Source of the DNA: CALCCV01 sp964388665
GTDB taxonomy: Bacteria; Bdellovibrionota; Bdellovibrionia; Bdellovibrionales; Bdellovibrionaceae
DNA: 9,063 nt
Reading direction: 5' to 3'
NCBI GenBank assembly: GCA_964388665.1
Contig: CAYMBJ010000116.1
Coordinates: 1 to 9,063 of the forward strand
The position numbers were made by a program, and so were the translations under genes. Below are positions 1-6,884 of this stretch, piece by piece. How positions within the stretch are numbered: the stretch's first letter is position 1; each line of letters opens with the position of its first letter. The notes below the pieces were generated by a model. It saw nothing but the letters and a program-made list of their open reading frames with translations, searched no databases and was not told the origin of the DNA.

Positions 1-694
1 TCCATTGATACCTGATCCAAGAGCTAGATATAGGCTTTGTTTTTCCTATGCTCGGTGCGATTTCTACATTGGGTGCGACTGCCTGGCCATGAATCCAGGG
101 GCGCAGTTCTAATTGTTCAGAGTTTTTCATCAGGTTCTTGTTTTGCGTCGCCACTGCCGCTGTGAGTCTTTCATACAGAGCCACGCTGATTCCTGTGTTT
201 TGTGAATCTGTTGAACGACAAAATGAGCGAAGCTCATCCGACACTGAGGTATAGTTAGGTTCTTGCGCATATTTTTCGTAAACGATTCCATCATGAAGAA
301 GGAAGCTCGGAGAATAGGAAATTTGATCGTTAGAAATCACCAAACTTTGCTCTGCAGAACAAACATCGGATTGAAAGCTGGCGGTACCACTATTAAGGAT
401 GATTCGTCCCGCATGGCTTGGAGTTCTAACTCCGGTCGCATCACAAGCAAAGGAATTTAAAACGCGATAAAAGATTCCTGAGGTTGCTGCATTGGGATTG
501 TACTTCATCGAGTAAGAAGAGGTGAGCCCTTGCATACCTTCGTAGCCTTCGCCGTTTCCACCTTTCTTTTGAATCGTTTGATCAAAGATGGCCTCGCGTT
601 GACAAGCTTGAAAAGGAGCGACAACGACCACTGCAAGAAACAATGCAACGGATATCAATCGTTTCATATTGGTACGCACCGATAGTTTCTCCAT
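1..694 (-). CDS. Putative lipoprotein of unknown function, 3' end cut by window edge
   Basis: An open frame of 231 codons runs from ATG at 694 to the window edge with no stop, so the C-terminus is missing. I do not recognise the family. The N-terminus reads MEKLSVRTNMKRLISVALFL, continues into a hydrophobic core and reaches PFQAC at residues 27-31. That is an acceptable but imperfect lipobox (Phe at -3), so Cys31 may be the lipidated residue; otherwise it is a Sec-exported protein. The mature part contains three more cysteines (in SFACDA, DVCSAE and SFCRST) and no repeats. The start at 694 is preceded by AGGGTGAGG with 3-8 nt spacing. The alternative start MKRL at 667 keeps the signal sequence but has no SD. 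It lies 108 bp downstream of the DUF1552 gene on the same strand and is probably the third gene of that operon. Confidence is high that it is coding and low on function. Confidence 0.75.
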   Translation of the reverse strand, partial: MEKLSVRTNMKRLISVALFLAVVVVAPFQACQREAIFDQTIQKKGGNGEGYEGMQGLTSSYSMKYNPNAATSGIFYRVLNSFACDATGVRTPSHAGRIILNSGTASFQSDVCSAEQSLVISNDQISYSPSFLLHDGIVYEKYAQEPNYTSVSDELRSFCRSTDSQNTGISVALYERLTAAVATQNKNLMKNSEQLELRPWIHGQAVAPNVEIAPSIGKTKPISSSWIRYQW

Positions 695-802
695 AGACCT
701 CACCCTGCATTTAGGATAATTCATTACTGCTCTTTCACACACATAAAAATGCTGAAGGAACAGTTAAACTTTTAAACGAATCAAAATGATCAATCAGGCT
801 GC

Positions 803-2245
803 TTAGCTTCTCAATAGACCAGGCAAACTGGTGTTCTTCGTAGCCAAATAATCTTTCCAATAGGCAGCGGCACTGTACTGACCAAAGCCTTTTCCCGCAC
901 CAGTCAATTCCCACTCCTTTTGGGTAACGCCCATGGCTCGCATAAGATCCATCAACAGTCCATTGTAGGGTTGGCCAATGGGATTGGTTGCACTTTTCTT
1001 TCCCGAACCAGAACCGAAAGATCTTTTTGGCCTCTGTTCATAGTCAAGTATTTGGCCCGTATTGAGGCAGTTGGATCCTCCGGCAATGACAACCGGCATA
1101 TTGTTATGGGTGTGAATGCCTTCGGCCAGTTCATTTGTCCACAAGACCATGGTGCTGTCGAGCAAGGTCCCACCGCTTGAATCAGACATCGAAGCCAGTT
1201 TGGAAATTAAATAGAAGTACTGATCTGCAACCCACGTATTCATTTGCAACGACATTCTTATCCCTTCCGCGCGGGAAGGCTCTTGGTGGGTATACTTATG
1301 CCAATCGTTATCGGGCGAAGTGCGGTCTTTTTTGACGACGGGAATAGCAATGCAACCCACCCGAGTCATGTCGCAAGCGAGGGCCGCGACCATGAGGTTG
1401 GCGGCATTTGTATATTGCGCATCCATATTTTTTTGGCCACTCGTCGCCACCTGAGTGGGACGGCCACAAGTGACTTCGAATGAGGAGGTGGCGATGATCT
1501 TCTTTTGTGTTTCCTGAAGGTGGTCTACAAAATTTTCAAGTAGAGTCTTGTCTTCTAAGGCGATCTGACGCCCATTGCGAACACGGTTGAAATCAGTCAG
1601 AACCGAATCAACCAGGGTGGCTTGAGTCTTCTTGTCTTGATCAACAATGGTCTGTGCTCCACCCTTTAGATTAGCAAAGAGCTGATTGAAGACGGCTTCG
1701 TTGTTCGCCAAATAGGACAGCTTCTTCAGTTGCCACCAAGAAAAATTGCCACTAACGGTCGGAGCCAAGCGCAACGCACGTACCATAGGTTCACGGGTGG
1801 GGTATACTTTTGAGGATCTTTCCATGATTGCATCCAAGGACGCAGGGAAAGAAGGAGCATCGGTCTCACTGTTTCCCGAGTAGCTTGAGGTGAGGGGGAC
1901 ACTGTAGTTATGTCCTATGGGGCACATAGCATCCAGCCCTCTGGTAAAGGTTAAATTGGATCTATAGGGGTCAAAGCGCTTATTGAAAATGGGCGAGAGA
2001 TCTCCCTTGATTTCTTTTAGAGACATTGCATAAGCTCCAGGGCCGACTGATTTTTGTGGAGTGACTTTGGGCCACCAGTTTTCATAGAACTGACCCCATT
2101 TGCTGACGAAACCAATGAACCGAATGGGTCGGGCAGTGGTCTGCGCATGTGCCTTTTGGATTAATGAGGGAAGAACGGGTATTAGTAATGAGGCTCCGCC
2201 CAGTCCTTGTAAAAAATTTCGTCTTGATTGAGGATTGAATTTCAT
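803..2245 (-). CDS. DUF1552 family protein, Tat-exported
   Basis: Complete 480-residue protein of the DUF1552 family, related to the DUF1501/alkaline-phosphatase-like group; biochemical function unknown. Residues 7-12 (SRRNFL) form a twin-arginine motif, followed by a hydrophobic stretch and an AHA-Q cleavage site near residue 34, so a folded protein is probably exported to the periplasm. Family landmarks are RFIGFVSKWG at 42-51, the NQLF region at 187-190, the helical VDSVLTDFNRVR region near 212-223, NLMVAALACDMTRVG at 283-297, and the hallmark LLDSTMVLWTNELAEG with IHTH and PVVIAGG at 361-390. Length is usual for the family. GGAG lies 7 nt before the ATG. The gene starts 28 bp after the DUF1592 gene stop on the same strand; adjacency of these two families is typical in Planctomycetota and Myxococcota and suggests they act together. 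No metal or active-site assignment can be made from sequence alone. Confidence 0.92.
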   Translation of the reverse strand: MKFNPQSRRNFLQGLGGASLLIPVLPSLIQKAHAQTTARPIRFIGFVSKWGQFYENWWPKVTPQKSVGPGAYAMSLKEIKGDLSPIFNKRFDPYRSNLTFTRGLDAMCPIGHNYSVPLTSSYSGNSETDAPSFPASLDAIMERSSKVYPTREPMVRALRLAPTVSGNFSWWQLKKLSYLANNEAVFNQLFANLKGGAQTIVDQDKKTQATLVDSVLTDFNRVRNGRQIALEDKTLLENFVDHLQETQKKIIATSSFEVTCGRPTQVATSGQKNMDAQYTNAANLMVAALACDMTRVGCIAIPVVKKDRTSPDNDWHKYTHQEPSRAEGIRMSLQMNTWVADQYFYLISKLASMSDSSGGTLLDSTMVLWTNELAEGIHTHNNMPVVIAGGSNCLNTGQILDYEQRPKRSFGSGSGKKSATNPIGQPYNGLLMDLMRAMGVTQKEWELTGAGKGFGQYSAAAYWKDYLATKNTSLPGLLRS

Positions 2246-2273
2246 TCTTTTCTCCAGTCATCTCTTCTTAATG

Positions 2274-4067
2274 TTAAAGCTGCTTTGACTTTAGAATTTC
2301 TGCAGATAGCGCTGCTGCAAAAACGTCAAGAATGCGCCCTTGACCCCCAAGCATAAGCTCATGCATTTGGCTCAATGCACAGCTATCGCCATTATCTTTT
2401 AGGTTTTCAAGTCGAGTTCTTACATAGCGAAAAATCTGACGCGAAAAACAGGCGCTGGGTTTTGTACTGTTTTGAAACACTTGCAGAAGATCCTTGGCAT
2501 CTTGCACGGAGGTTAAGCCTTTTTCATCGACGTACAGATCAGAGACTCGGGCATCCACAGGCCACTCTTTAACAACTTTGCCCTCGACAATCACTTCTTC
2601 ACGAGTTCTCCAGCGTCCCAATCCATCGATGTTTTCGAGAGCAAATCCGAGGGGGTTAATACTGGCATGACAACCTTTGCAAGTGGGTCCGCTCGTCATA
2701 GAGGTAATTCTTTGTCTAGTAGAACTTGTTAGTGGGTCGAGATGATCTGGACTTGCGCTATCAAAAACATCACTTGGTGGATCCAACAATGGATCGCAAA
2801 GGAACTGGCGACGCAAAAATGTTCCTCGCAAAATTGGGCTTGTTCCCGTGTCTCCTGAAATCATCAAAGGGGCGCGCATCAGTAAACCCGTGCGCCAAGC
2901 GCTAGAAGTGGTCGGTGGTGCCTCCCCTGGTTTCCAAACAGCAGATTCATAGAGTTCAGCCACTCGGGCGCTTCGCGGAAGCACCACTTTGGATGAAATG
3001 AGATCCTCAAAGGTGCCTTGTTTTTCAAATACGATGTGTTTAATATAAGCTCGCGTTTCGGCGACCAATTCATCTTTGAGCCCCTCGCCGTCCATGCCTT
3101 TTAGAAACGCAGGATCTTCACTCACTTCTGGAGTCTGGGCAATGTGTAACCAATGGTCGAAAAATTTAATTAAACTATTTTGACCCACAGTCGTTCCTAA
3201 AAGTCTCATAATATGCCCTCTGATAACTGCTGGGTCTTGGAGACGGCTGTTGGCTGCATCTGCGAAAAGCTCAGCATCAGGCATCGAGTGCAGTAGAGCA
3301 TACGAAATTTGCGAAGCGATTTCATAATTGGTCTGAGCGATACTCGTTCCATTTGTTGTGCCTAGATAAAGATGAAACAAAAACTCAGGGTTCATAAGAA
3401 CTTTGAAAAGCGTGTCTCGCACAGAGGTTTTAAAGTCCGTCTTATTTAGAAGCTGAGCTAGAGATGCAAGTTCTTCAGAGTCAGCCGGTCGTCTCATGAC
3501 CTTCAGTGCCAATGTTTTCGCGAACTCAGTTTTACAAGTCTGCGTAGGTGCTGCTTCAAGTAGACAAGGATTTGCAAAGCCTCGATTGGTTAATGATTGT
3601 AGATTCTGTGAAAGGTGACCTGCCAATTGATAAGCAAGTCGCATTAGAGAGGCCGCATGGACTTCCGTATACTCTGAAGATCCATTGAGAGATTCATCAT
3701 CCTCAGGAATACCGTCAAAAGAGACTTTTATTACAGCAAACACTTCCGGCCCAAAAAGATCGCGAACTGTATTTCCCAATTCAACTTTTGTTAAGGCCCG
3801 GCCCGGCTTCAGGATTGCCTTGGATTGATTTTTATCGCAGGTAAATCGGGAGGCAGCCGGAAGAATATTTGAATTAGAGGGAGGCCGTGTAACTGGCTGC
3901 TGCCCGGGATTGGTGTTCTGACCATTCTGTCCAGTTTGATTGGTCCGTCCAGACGAACTTTTTGAAGCCGTGTTTTGAGTCGTGTCAAACGTCGCACCAC
4001 ATCCTACAAGTAGAGAAAGAAAAACAGGATACAGATATCGAGCGTCGGCTCTGGTCCTACAAAACAT
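2274..4067 (-). CDS. DUF1592/DUF1588/DUF1585 multidomain lipoprotein with CxxCH motif
   Basis: 597-residue lipoprotein with a lipobox LVGC at 20-23, then a Q/N/T/G/P-rich linker to about residue 70. The domain order matches the planctomycete/myxobacterial family: DUF1587-like RALTKVELGNTVRDLFG (90-106), DUF1595-like FAKTLALKVMRRPADSEEL (182-200), DUF1592-like from MNPEFLFHLYLG (225-236) through YEIASQISYALLHSMPDAEL (248-267) to FFDHWL (302-307), DUF1588-like WRTGLLMRAPLM to FLCDPLLDPPSDV (391-434), then PTCKGCHASINPLGFALENID (461-481), and DUF1585-like CALSQMHELMLGGQGRILDV (563-582). CKGCH at 463-467 fits a CxxCH haem-binding motif as in c-type cytochromes, but haem attachment is an inference. 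The start is supported by AGGGGG 5 nt upstream of the ATG. First gene of the minus-strand operon with the DUF1552 gene. The role of the family is unknown. Confidence 0.91.
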   Translation of the reverse strand: MFCRTRADARYLYPVFLSLLVGCGATFDTTQNTASKSSSGRTNQTGQNGQNTNPGQQPVTRPPSNSNILPAASRFTCDKNQSKAILKPGRALTKVELGNTVRDLFGPEVFAVIKVSFDGIPEDDESLNGSSEYTEVHAASLMRLAYQLAGHLSQNLQSLTNRGFANPCLLEAAPTQTCKTEFAKTLALKVMRRPADSEELASLAQLLNKTDFKTSVRDTLFKVLMNPEFLFHLYLGTTNGTSIAQTNYEIASQISYALLHSMPDAELFADAANSRLQDPAVIRGHIMRLLGTTVGQNSLIKFFDHWLHIAQTPEVSEDPAFLKGMDGEGLKDELVAETRAYIKHIVFEKQGTFEDLISSKVVLPRSARVAELYESAVWKPGEAPPTTSSAWRTGLLMRAPLMISGDTGTSPILRGTFLRRQFLCDPLLDPPSDVFDSASPDHLDPLTSSTRQRITSMTSGPTCKGCHASINPLGFALENIDGLGRWRTREEVIVEGKVVKEWPVDARVSDLYVDEKGLTSVQDAKDLLQVFQNSTKPSACFSRQIFRYVRTRLENLKDNGDSCALSQMHELMLGGQGRILDVFAAALSAEILKSKQL

Positions 4068-4237
4068 AATTGCCCCCTGGTGTATAAATATTAACTGTAC
4101 CCCCCCAAGTCCTCAAACTTATAAGTCGCGAACAAACCTAGCGAGCTGTCTCAATTTGTAACTTGTTCGTTCTCTTTTGTTAAGTGGGGAGGGCCCAATC
4201 GGCATGATAGCCTTTAGTATATCCAGGGGGAACTTAC
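4068..4237. promoter_or_regulatory. Divergent promoter region between DUF1592 and RCC1 genes
   Basis: This 170-bp gap separates two outward-facing lipoprotein genes and should hold both promoters. For the minus-strand gene a weak sigma70-like pair is visible: TTGAGG (4116-4111) and TAATAT (4093-4088) with 17-bp spacing, giving a very short leader. No convincing pair is seen for the plus-strand gene. A perfect 10-bp palindrome ACTTATAAGT lies at 4117-4126, and CGAACAA (4129-4135) is repeated inverted as TTGTTCG (4163-4169); either could be an operator. The outer edges carry CCCCCTGG (4073-4080) and CCAGGGGG (4223-4230), the same SD cassette facing each gene. A C7 run lies at 4100-4106. All regulatory assignments are inference. 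Confidence 0.4.
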
Positions 4238-5650
4238 ATGCAGAAAAAAAGTCAAAGTAGCTACTCATTGCTCCTTTCCTCTCTTGTTTTTATTGCAGCT
4301 TGCGGTCAGCTTGAAGTCGACGAAGTTCGCGAGGCCAACAAGCCGAGCAAAGCAGACTCTAGCGTTCCCCTTGCGGTTCCCAAGGATGTCAAAGATGACC
4401 AGCCACCGGCTTCAGTAAATGGCAAGCCGCCCGAAGCATCGAACGACAAACCCCCTGTATCGTCAAACGATAAGCCTCCTGCAAAGCCAGTTAGTGATCC
4501 ACCTGCAACTTCGAATGACTTGCCTCCCGTGGTGTCGCCTGTAGACATTGGCGGGTGCCAGGAGGACCCATCTCTGTGCGAACCTCCCTCCGCTTCCTTG
4601 CCGCCAGAGGGAAAGAAAGCTTTTGATTTTCAGATGGGTTTCGTCACAGCCTGCGCCCTAAAAGCAAACGGAACTCTAGCCTGCTGGGGAAGAAACGGGA
4701 GTGGACAAATTGGCGATGGCACAACCACAGATCGTGAAGTGCCAACCGCTGTTTCAGGTATAGCAAATGTCACCATGCTAGATGTTGGCGGCTATTCAGC
4801 TTGCGCAGTAACCAATGATGGGAGTCTCTATTGTTGGGGTGATAATGCCTATGGGCAACTTGGCGTGGAAGACACTCAAAAGCGTCTCAAGCCCACATTG
4901 GTAAAATCACTAAAGGGCGGAATTGTTCAGTTGGCACTAGGTTACAAACACTCCTGCGCACTCGTTACTGGAGGAAGAGTGATGTGCTGGGGCTTGAATG
5001 AAACCGGTCAACTGGGAGATGGAACTTTAGTTTCAAAAAATAAGCCGACTTATGTGAAGGACCTGAACAATGTTGTTCAGATTCAGGCCGGAACTTATCA
5101 TTCCTGCGCCTTAAAAAACACGGGTTCCGTGTTCTGCTGGGGTGATAATCGCAAGGGAGCCCTCGGACTCGGAACCAAAGAAAATAAGTCTGTTCCCACC
5201 CAAATCCCGAGCCTCAGTGATGTCATTCACATCGCTGGTAGTGGCAATGGCACGGGTTGTGCGGTTCGAAAAAGTGGCGATGTTCATTGCTGGGGGGTAA
5301 ACAACCGCGGCGAAAATGGAACCGGAAAGGTGGGGGGAAACACTTACAGACCCAATCCTCCAGTTGTCGGCCTAAGTGGTGCAATGAGAGTGTTTGGCGG
5401 CCAACACTATCTCTGTGCTCTCACTCGCGAAAAATCTGTGTATTGCTGGGGAGACAATCGCAATGGCCAAATGGGCCGAGGATCGTCGGCTCCCGAAAAT
5501 CAACCAACAGCACAGAAGATTCCAGACCTATCCAATGTCACAGAATTGGAAACTGGTGGCTACCGAGTTTGCGGGACCCAACAGGACGGAATACCATTAT
5601 GCTGGGGAAGCGGAAGTGGCAACACTCCGAAGAGGTTCCCAGGGTTGTGA
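4238..5650 (+). CDS. RCC1-repeat (seven-blade propeller) lipoprotein with octapeptide-repeat stalk
   Basis: 470-residue surface or periplasmic lipoprotein. Lipobox IAAC at 19-22 after a short basic/hydrophobic signal. Residues 53-100 are six tandem octapeptides with Pro-Pro at 56, 64, 72, 80, 88 and 96, probably an extended stalk. Residues ~130-470 hold seven RCC1-like repeats of 50-52 residues, each with the pattern C-A-x(8)-CWG-x-N-x(2)-GQxG. The seventh keeps C445 and CWG (455-457) but is shortened at the C-terminus. The Cys pairs are 139/149, 189/199, 240/250, 290/300, 341/351, 393/403 and 445/455; an extra pair C107/C114 precedes the propeller. RCC1 folds as a seven-bladed beta-propeller that mediates binding, so a binding or adhesion role outside the cell is likely; the partner is unknown. 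Guanine exchange activity should not be assumed. AGGGGG lies 7 nt before the ATG. Divergently transcribed from the DUF1592 gene. Confidence 0.93.
   Translation: MQKKSQSSYSLLLSSLVFIAACGQLEVDEVREANKPSKADSSVPLAVPKDVKDDQPPASVNGKPPEASNDKPPVSSNDKPPAKPVSDPPATSNDLPPVVSPVDIGGCQEDPSLCEPPSASLPPEGKKAFDFQMGFVTACALKANGTLACWGRNGSGQIGDGTTTDREVPTAVSGIANVTMLDVGGYSACAVTNDGSLYCWGDNAYGQLGVEDTQKRLKPTLVKSLKGGIVQLALGYKHSCALVTGGRVMCWGLNETGQLGDGTLVSKNKPTYVKDLNNVVQIQAGTYHSCALKNTGSVFCWGDNRKGALGLGTKENKSVPTQIPSLSDVIHIAGSGNGTGCAVRKSGDVHCWGVNNRGENGTGKVGGNTYRPNPPVVGLSGAMRVFGGQHYLCALTREKSVYCWGDNRNGQMGRGSSAPENQPTAQKIPDLSNVTELETGGYRVCGTQQDGIPLCWGSGSGNTPKRFPGL
4394..4537 (+). repeat. Six tandem 24-bp units encoding a Pro-Pro octapeptide
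   Basis: Six consecutive in-frame 24-bp units encode DDQPPASV, NGKPPEAS, NDKPPVSS, NDKPPAKP, VSDPPATS and NDLPPVVS. Pro-Pro occupies the same place in every unit and N/D-D/G-K is the usual lead-in. The DNA units have diverged at synonymous positions (PP is coded ccaccg, ccgccc, ccccct, cctcct, ccacct, cctccc), so the array is old or selected at protein level and not a recent slippage product. It links the lipid anchor to the propeller of the RCC1 lipoprotein. Confidence 0.88.
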
Positions 5651-5843
5651 TTTTTGATCCCATCAGGGCTAACAGTTGTTGGTAAGGTAAACAGTGAGAA
5701 ATTGATGACCCTTGAATTGCGCTTCTTTTTTTCTCCTATTGATACAGTGAACGATTCAGACTGAGACACCTCAGATTTGCTTTCGGGTGGCGACGAACTC
5801 GCTTTGTCTGAACTATCAAGTTGAGACTAGGCGTGCTGGTTGC

Positions 5844-5895
5844 ATTCAATGACAGTCAGTTCCAAAGTTGTTTTGAAACTGAAATGTCATTGAAT
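5844..5895 (+). promoter_or_regulatory. Long stem-loop ending 5 nt upstream of the SD of the 5913 gene
   Basis: ATTCAATGACA (5844-5854) and TGTCATTGAAT (5885-5895) are a perfect 11-bp inverted repeat. Inside it CAGTT (5857-5861) pairs with AACTG (5877-5881), then CAAA (5863-5866) with TTTG (5872-5875), leaving a small UUG-containing loop. Only small internal loops interrupt the stem. The right arm stops 5 nt before GAAGGAG (5901-5907), the SD of the downstream gene. Possible roles are mRNA stabilisation at the 5' end, translational control, or a DNA-binding site. There is no U-tract, so a standard terminator is unlikely. Confidence 0.6.
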
Positions 5896-5912
5896 ATAAA
5901 GAAGGAGATCCC

Positions 5913-6884
5913 ATGTTGTTAAAGAAAGAAAAATCAATGCTGTTCTCAAAGTTATGTTTGCCATTAGTCGCAACCCTGTTTTCTTCGGTATTTGTCGAGG
6001 CCGTCATACCAAGTGGACTTCAACACGTTGGACCTGCCGTAAATAAACACATCGAACAAAGCAGTGGTGATGGCCAAACGGAAAACACTTCTACCTCTTC
6101 AAGCGATAAATCACTTACAGAAAAGCTAGCAAATATTTTTCAAGGAGCTAAAGGGCAAATGGGACGAGTGGACCAACAGGCCAACTATGTCTATGCGGAA
6201 ATGCATAACGTAAACGAACGTCTCCTTACAGTATTTGGTGCTCTTAAAGATAATACGGCTCTCTATGCGGTTGATAAGAAAGAGATCCAAACTAGCTTGG
6301 AGAAAACGTTTATGCCAGTACTCAATGGAAATAAAGAAGCCTATAATTCTTGGAAGGGCACTAGAGATAAAATTGGCAAAATGAATTTCTTTATGGATCG
6401 AGTGCGAGGTATTGGTATGCTGGAGTCGGCAGAAGACAGACTGAAAAAAGAAGAGAGTCTTGCTACTACGGCAAGAGACCTTCTTAACAATCTTACAAAG
6501 ACTATTGATTCTTATCGAAGTGCAAATGTCTTGCCTGCAGCAAAGAATTTGCTACATGCAGTAATGAATTTTTTTTCGCCGCCAGCGTATGCGGCCGCCT
6601 CAAAGAAGCTCGAGGCTGTGAAGAGCTCTGCTAAAAAGGCGAATTCTCAGGCTACCACCATGAAGTCCAACCTCATTAATCATTTTGAAGTGGTCACTTT
6701 GCCCTGCACCCGAAAGCCCGATATTAAGAACGGTATTGCCAAGGGTGTTAAGTGCAAAAAGGGATTTCAAGTCGTTGGCAACGCATTGCGCAGCGGAGCT
6801 ACTTGCCAGCCAGGTAATCAGACTGATGGAAGTACAAACAATACTTGGCCGATATATGGGGTGATTCTCGGCTGCGGATTGTAA
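5913..6884 (+). CDS. Secreted helical protein of unknown function with four-Cys C-terminus
   Basis: Complete 323-residue protein; I do not recognise the family. A Sec signal peptide (MLLKKEKSML, then a hydrophobic core to VFVEA) gives likely cleavage near residue 30. Residues 48-65 are a Ser/Thr/Asp-rich linker. Residues ~66-255 are charged and probably helical, with amphipathic stretches such as ESAEDRLKKEESLATTARDL (171-190) that could form coiled coil. MNFFSPPAYAAA at 218-229 is a hydrophobic break resembling a signal-peptidase site. Residues 256-323 hold C265, C281, C298 and C321, enough for two disulfides in an otherwise cysteine-poor mature protein. The start is chosen by the strong GAAGGAG 5 nt upstream; the internal ATG at 5937 (residue 9) would also leave a signal peptide. 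The gene ends in tandem TAA-TAG stops and converges on the sphingomyelinase-like gene 26 bp away. Stand-alone transcription unit with a hairpin leader. Confidence 0.78.
   Translation: MLLKKEKSMLFSKLCLPLVATLFSSVFVEAVIPSGLQHVGPAVNKHIEQSSGDGQTENTSTSSSDKSLTEKLANIFQGAKGQMGRVDQQANYVYAEMHNVNERLLTVFGALKDNTALYAVDKKEIQTSLEKTFMPVLNGNKEAYNSWKGTRDKIGKMNFFMDRVRGIGMLESAEDRLKKEESLATTARDLLNNLTKTIDSYRSANVLPAAKNLLHAVMNFFSPPAYAAASKKLEAVKSSAKKANSQATTMKSNLINHFEVVTLPCTRKPDIKNGIAKGVKCKKGFQVVGNALRSGATCQPGNQTDGSTNNTWPIYGVILGCGL

Noticed and set aside
263..460. 65-codon plus-strand reading frame
   Set aside because: It lies wholly antisense to the 231-codon lipoprotein frame, which has a signal sequence and SD. The short frame has neither.
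2246..2273. Separate promoter between the DUF1592 and DUF1552 genes
   Set aside because: The gap is only 28 bp and is taken up by the SD and a short spacer, so co-transcription explains it better.
4306..4548. Minus-strand Gly-rich 80-residue frame with regular GGL repeats
   Set aside because: The repeats are the antisense reading of the Pro-Pro octapeptide array in the RCC1 lipoprotein, so this is a shadow and not a second protein.
5257..5685. 142-residue plus-strand frame overlapping the end of the RCC1 gene
   Set aside because: It sits out of frame inside a clear repeat protein, is rich in Trp/Arg/Ser as shifted frames are, and has no start signal.
5720..5740. T7 run (5726-5732) after the RCC1 gene as an intrinsic terminator
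   Set aside because: No stem longer than about 3-4 bp is found just before the T run.
5560..5769. 69-residue minus-strand frame partly in the 5651-5912 gap
   Set aside because: Half of it is antisense to the RCC1 gene, it has no domain or signal peptide, and no convincing SD precedes it.
5761..5774. CTGAG-ACAC-CTCAG hairpin as terminator of the RCC1 gene
   Set aside because: The stem is only 5 bp and is not followed by a U-tract; it is kept only as part of a possible structured leader.
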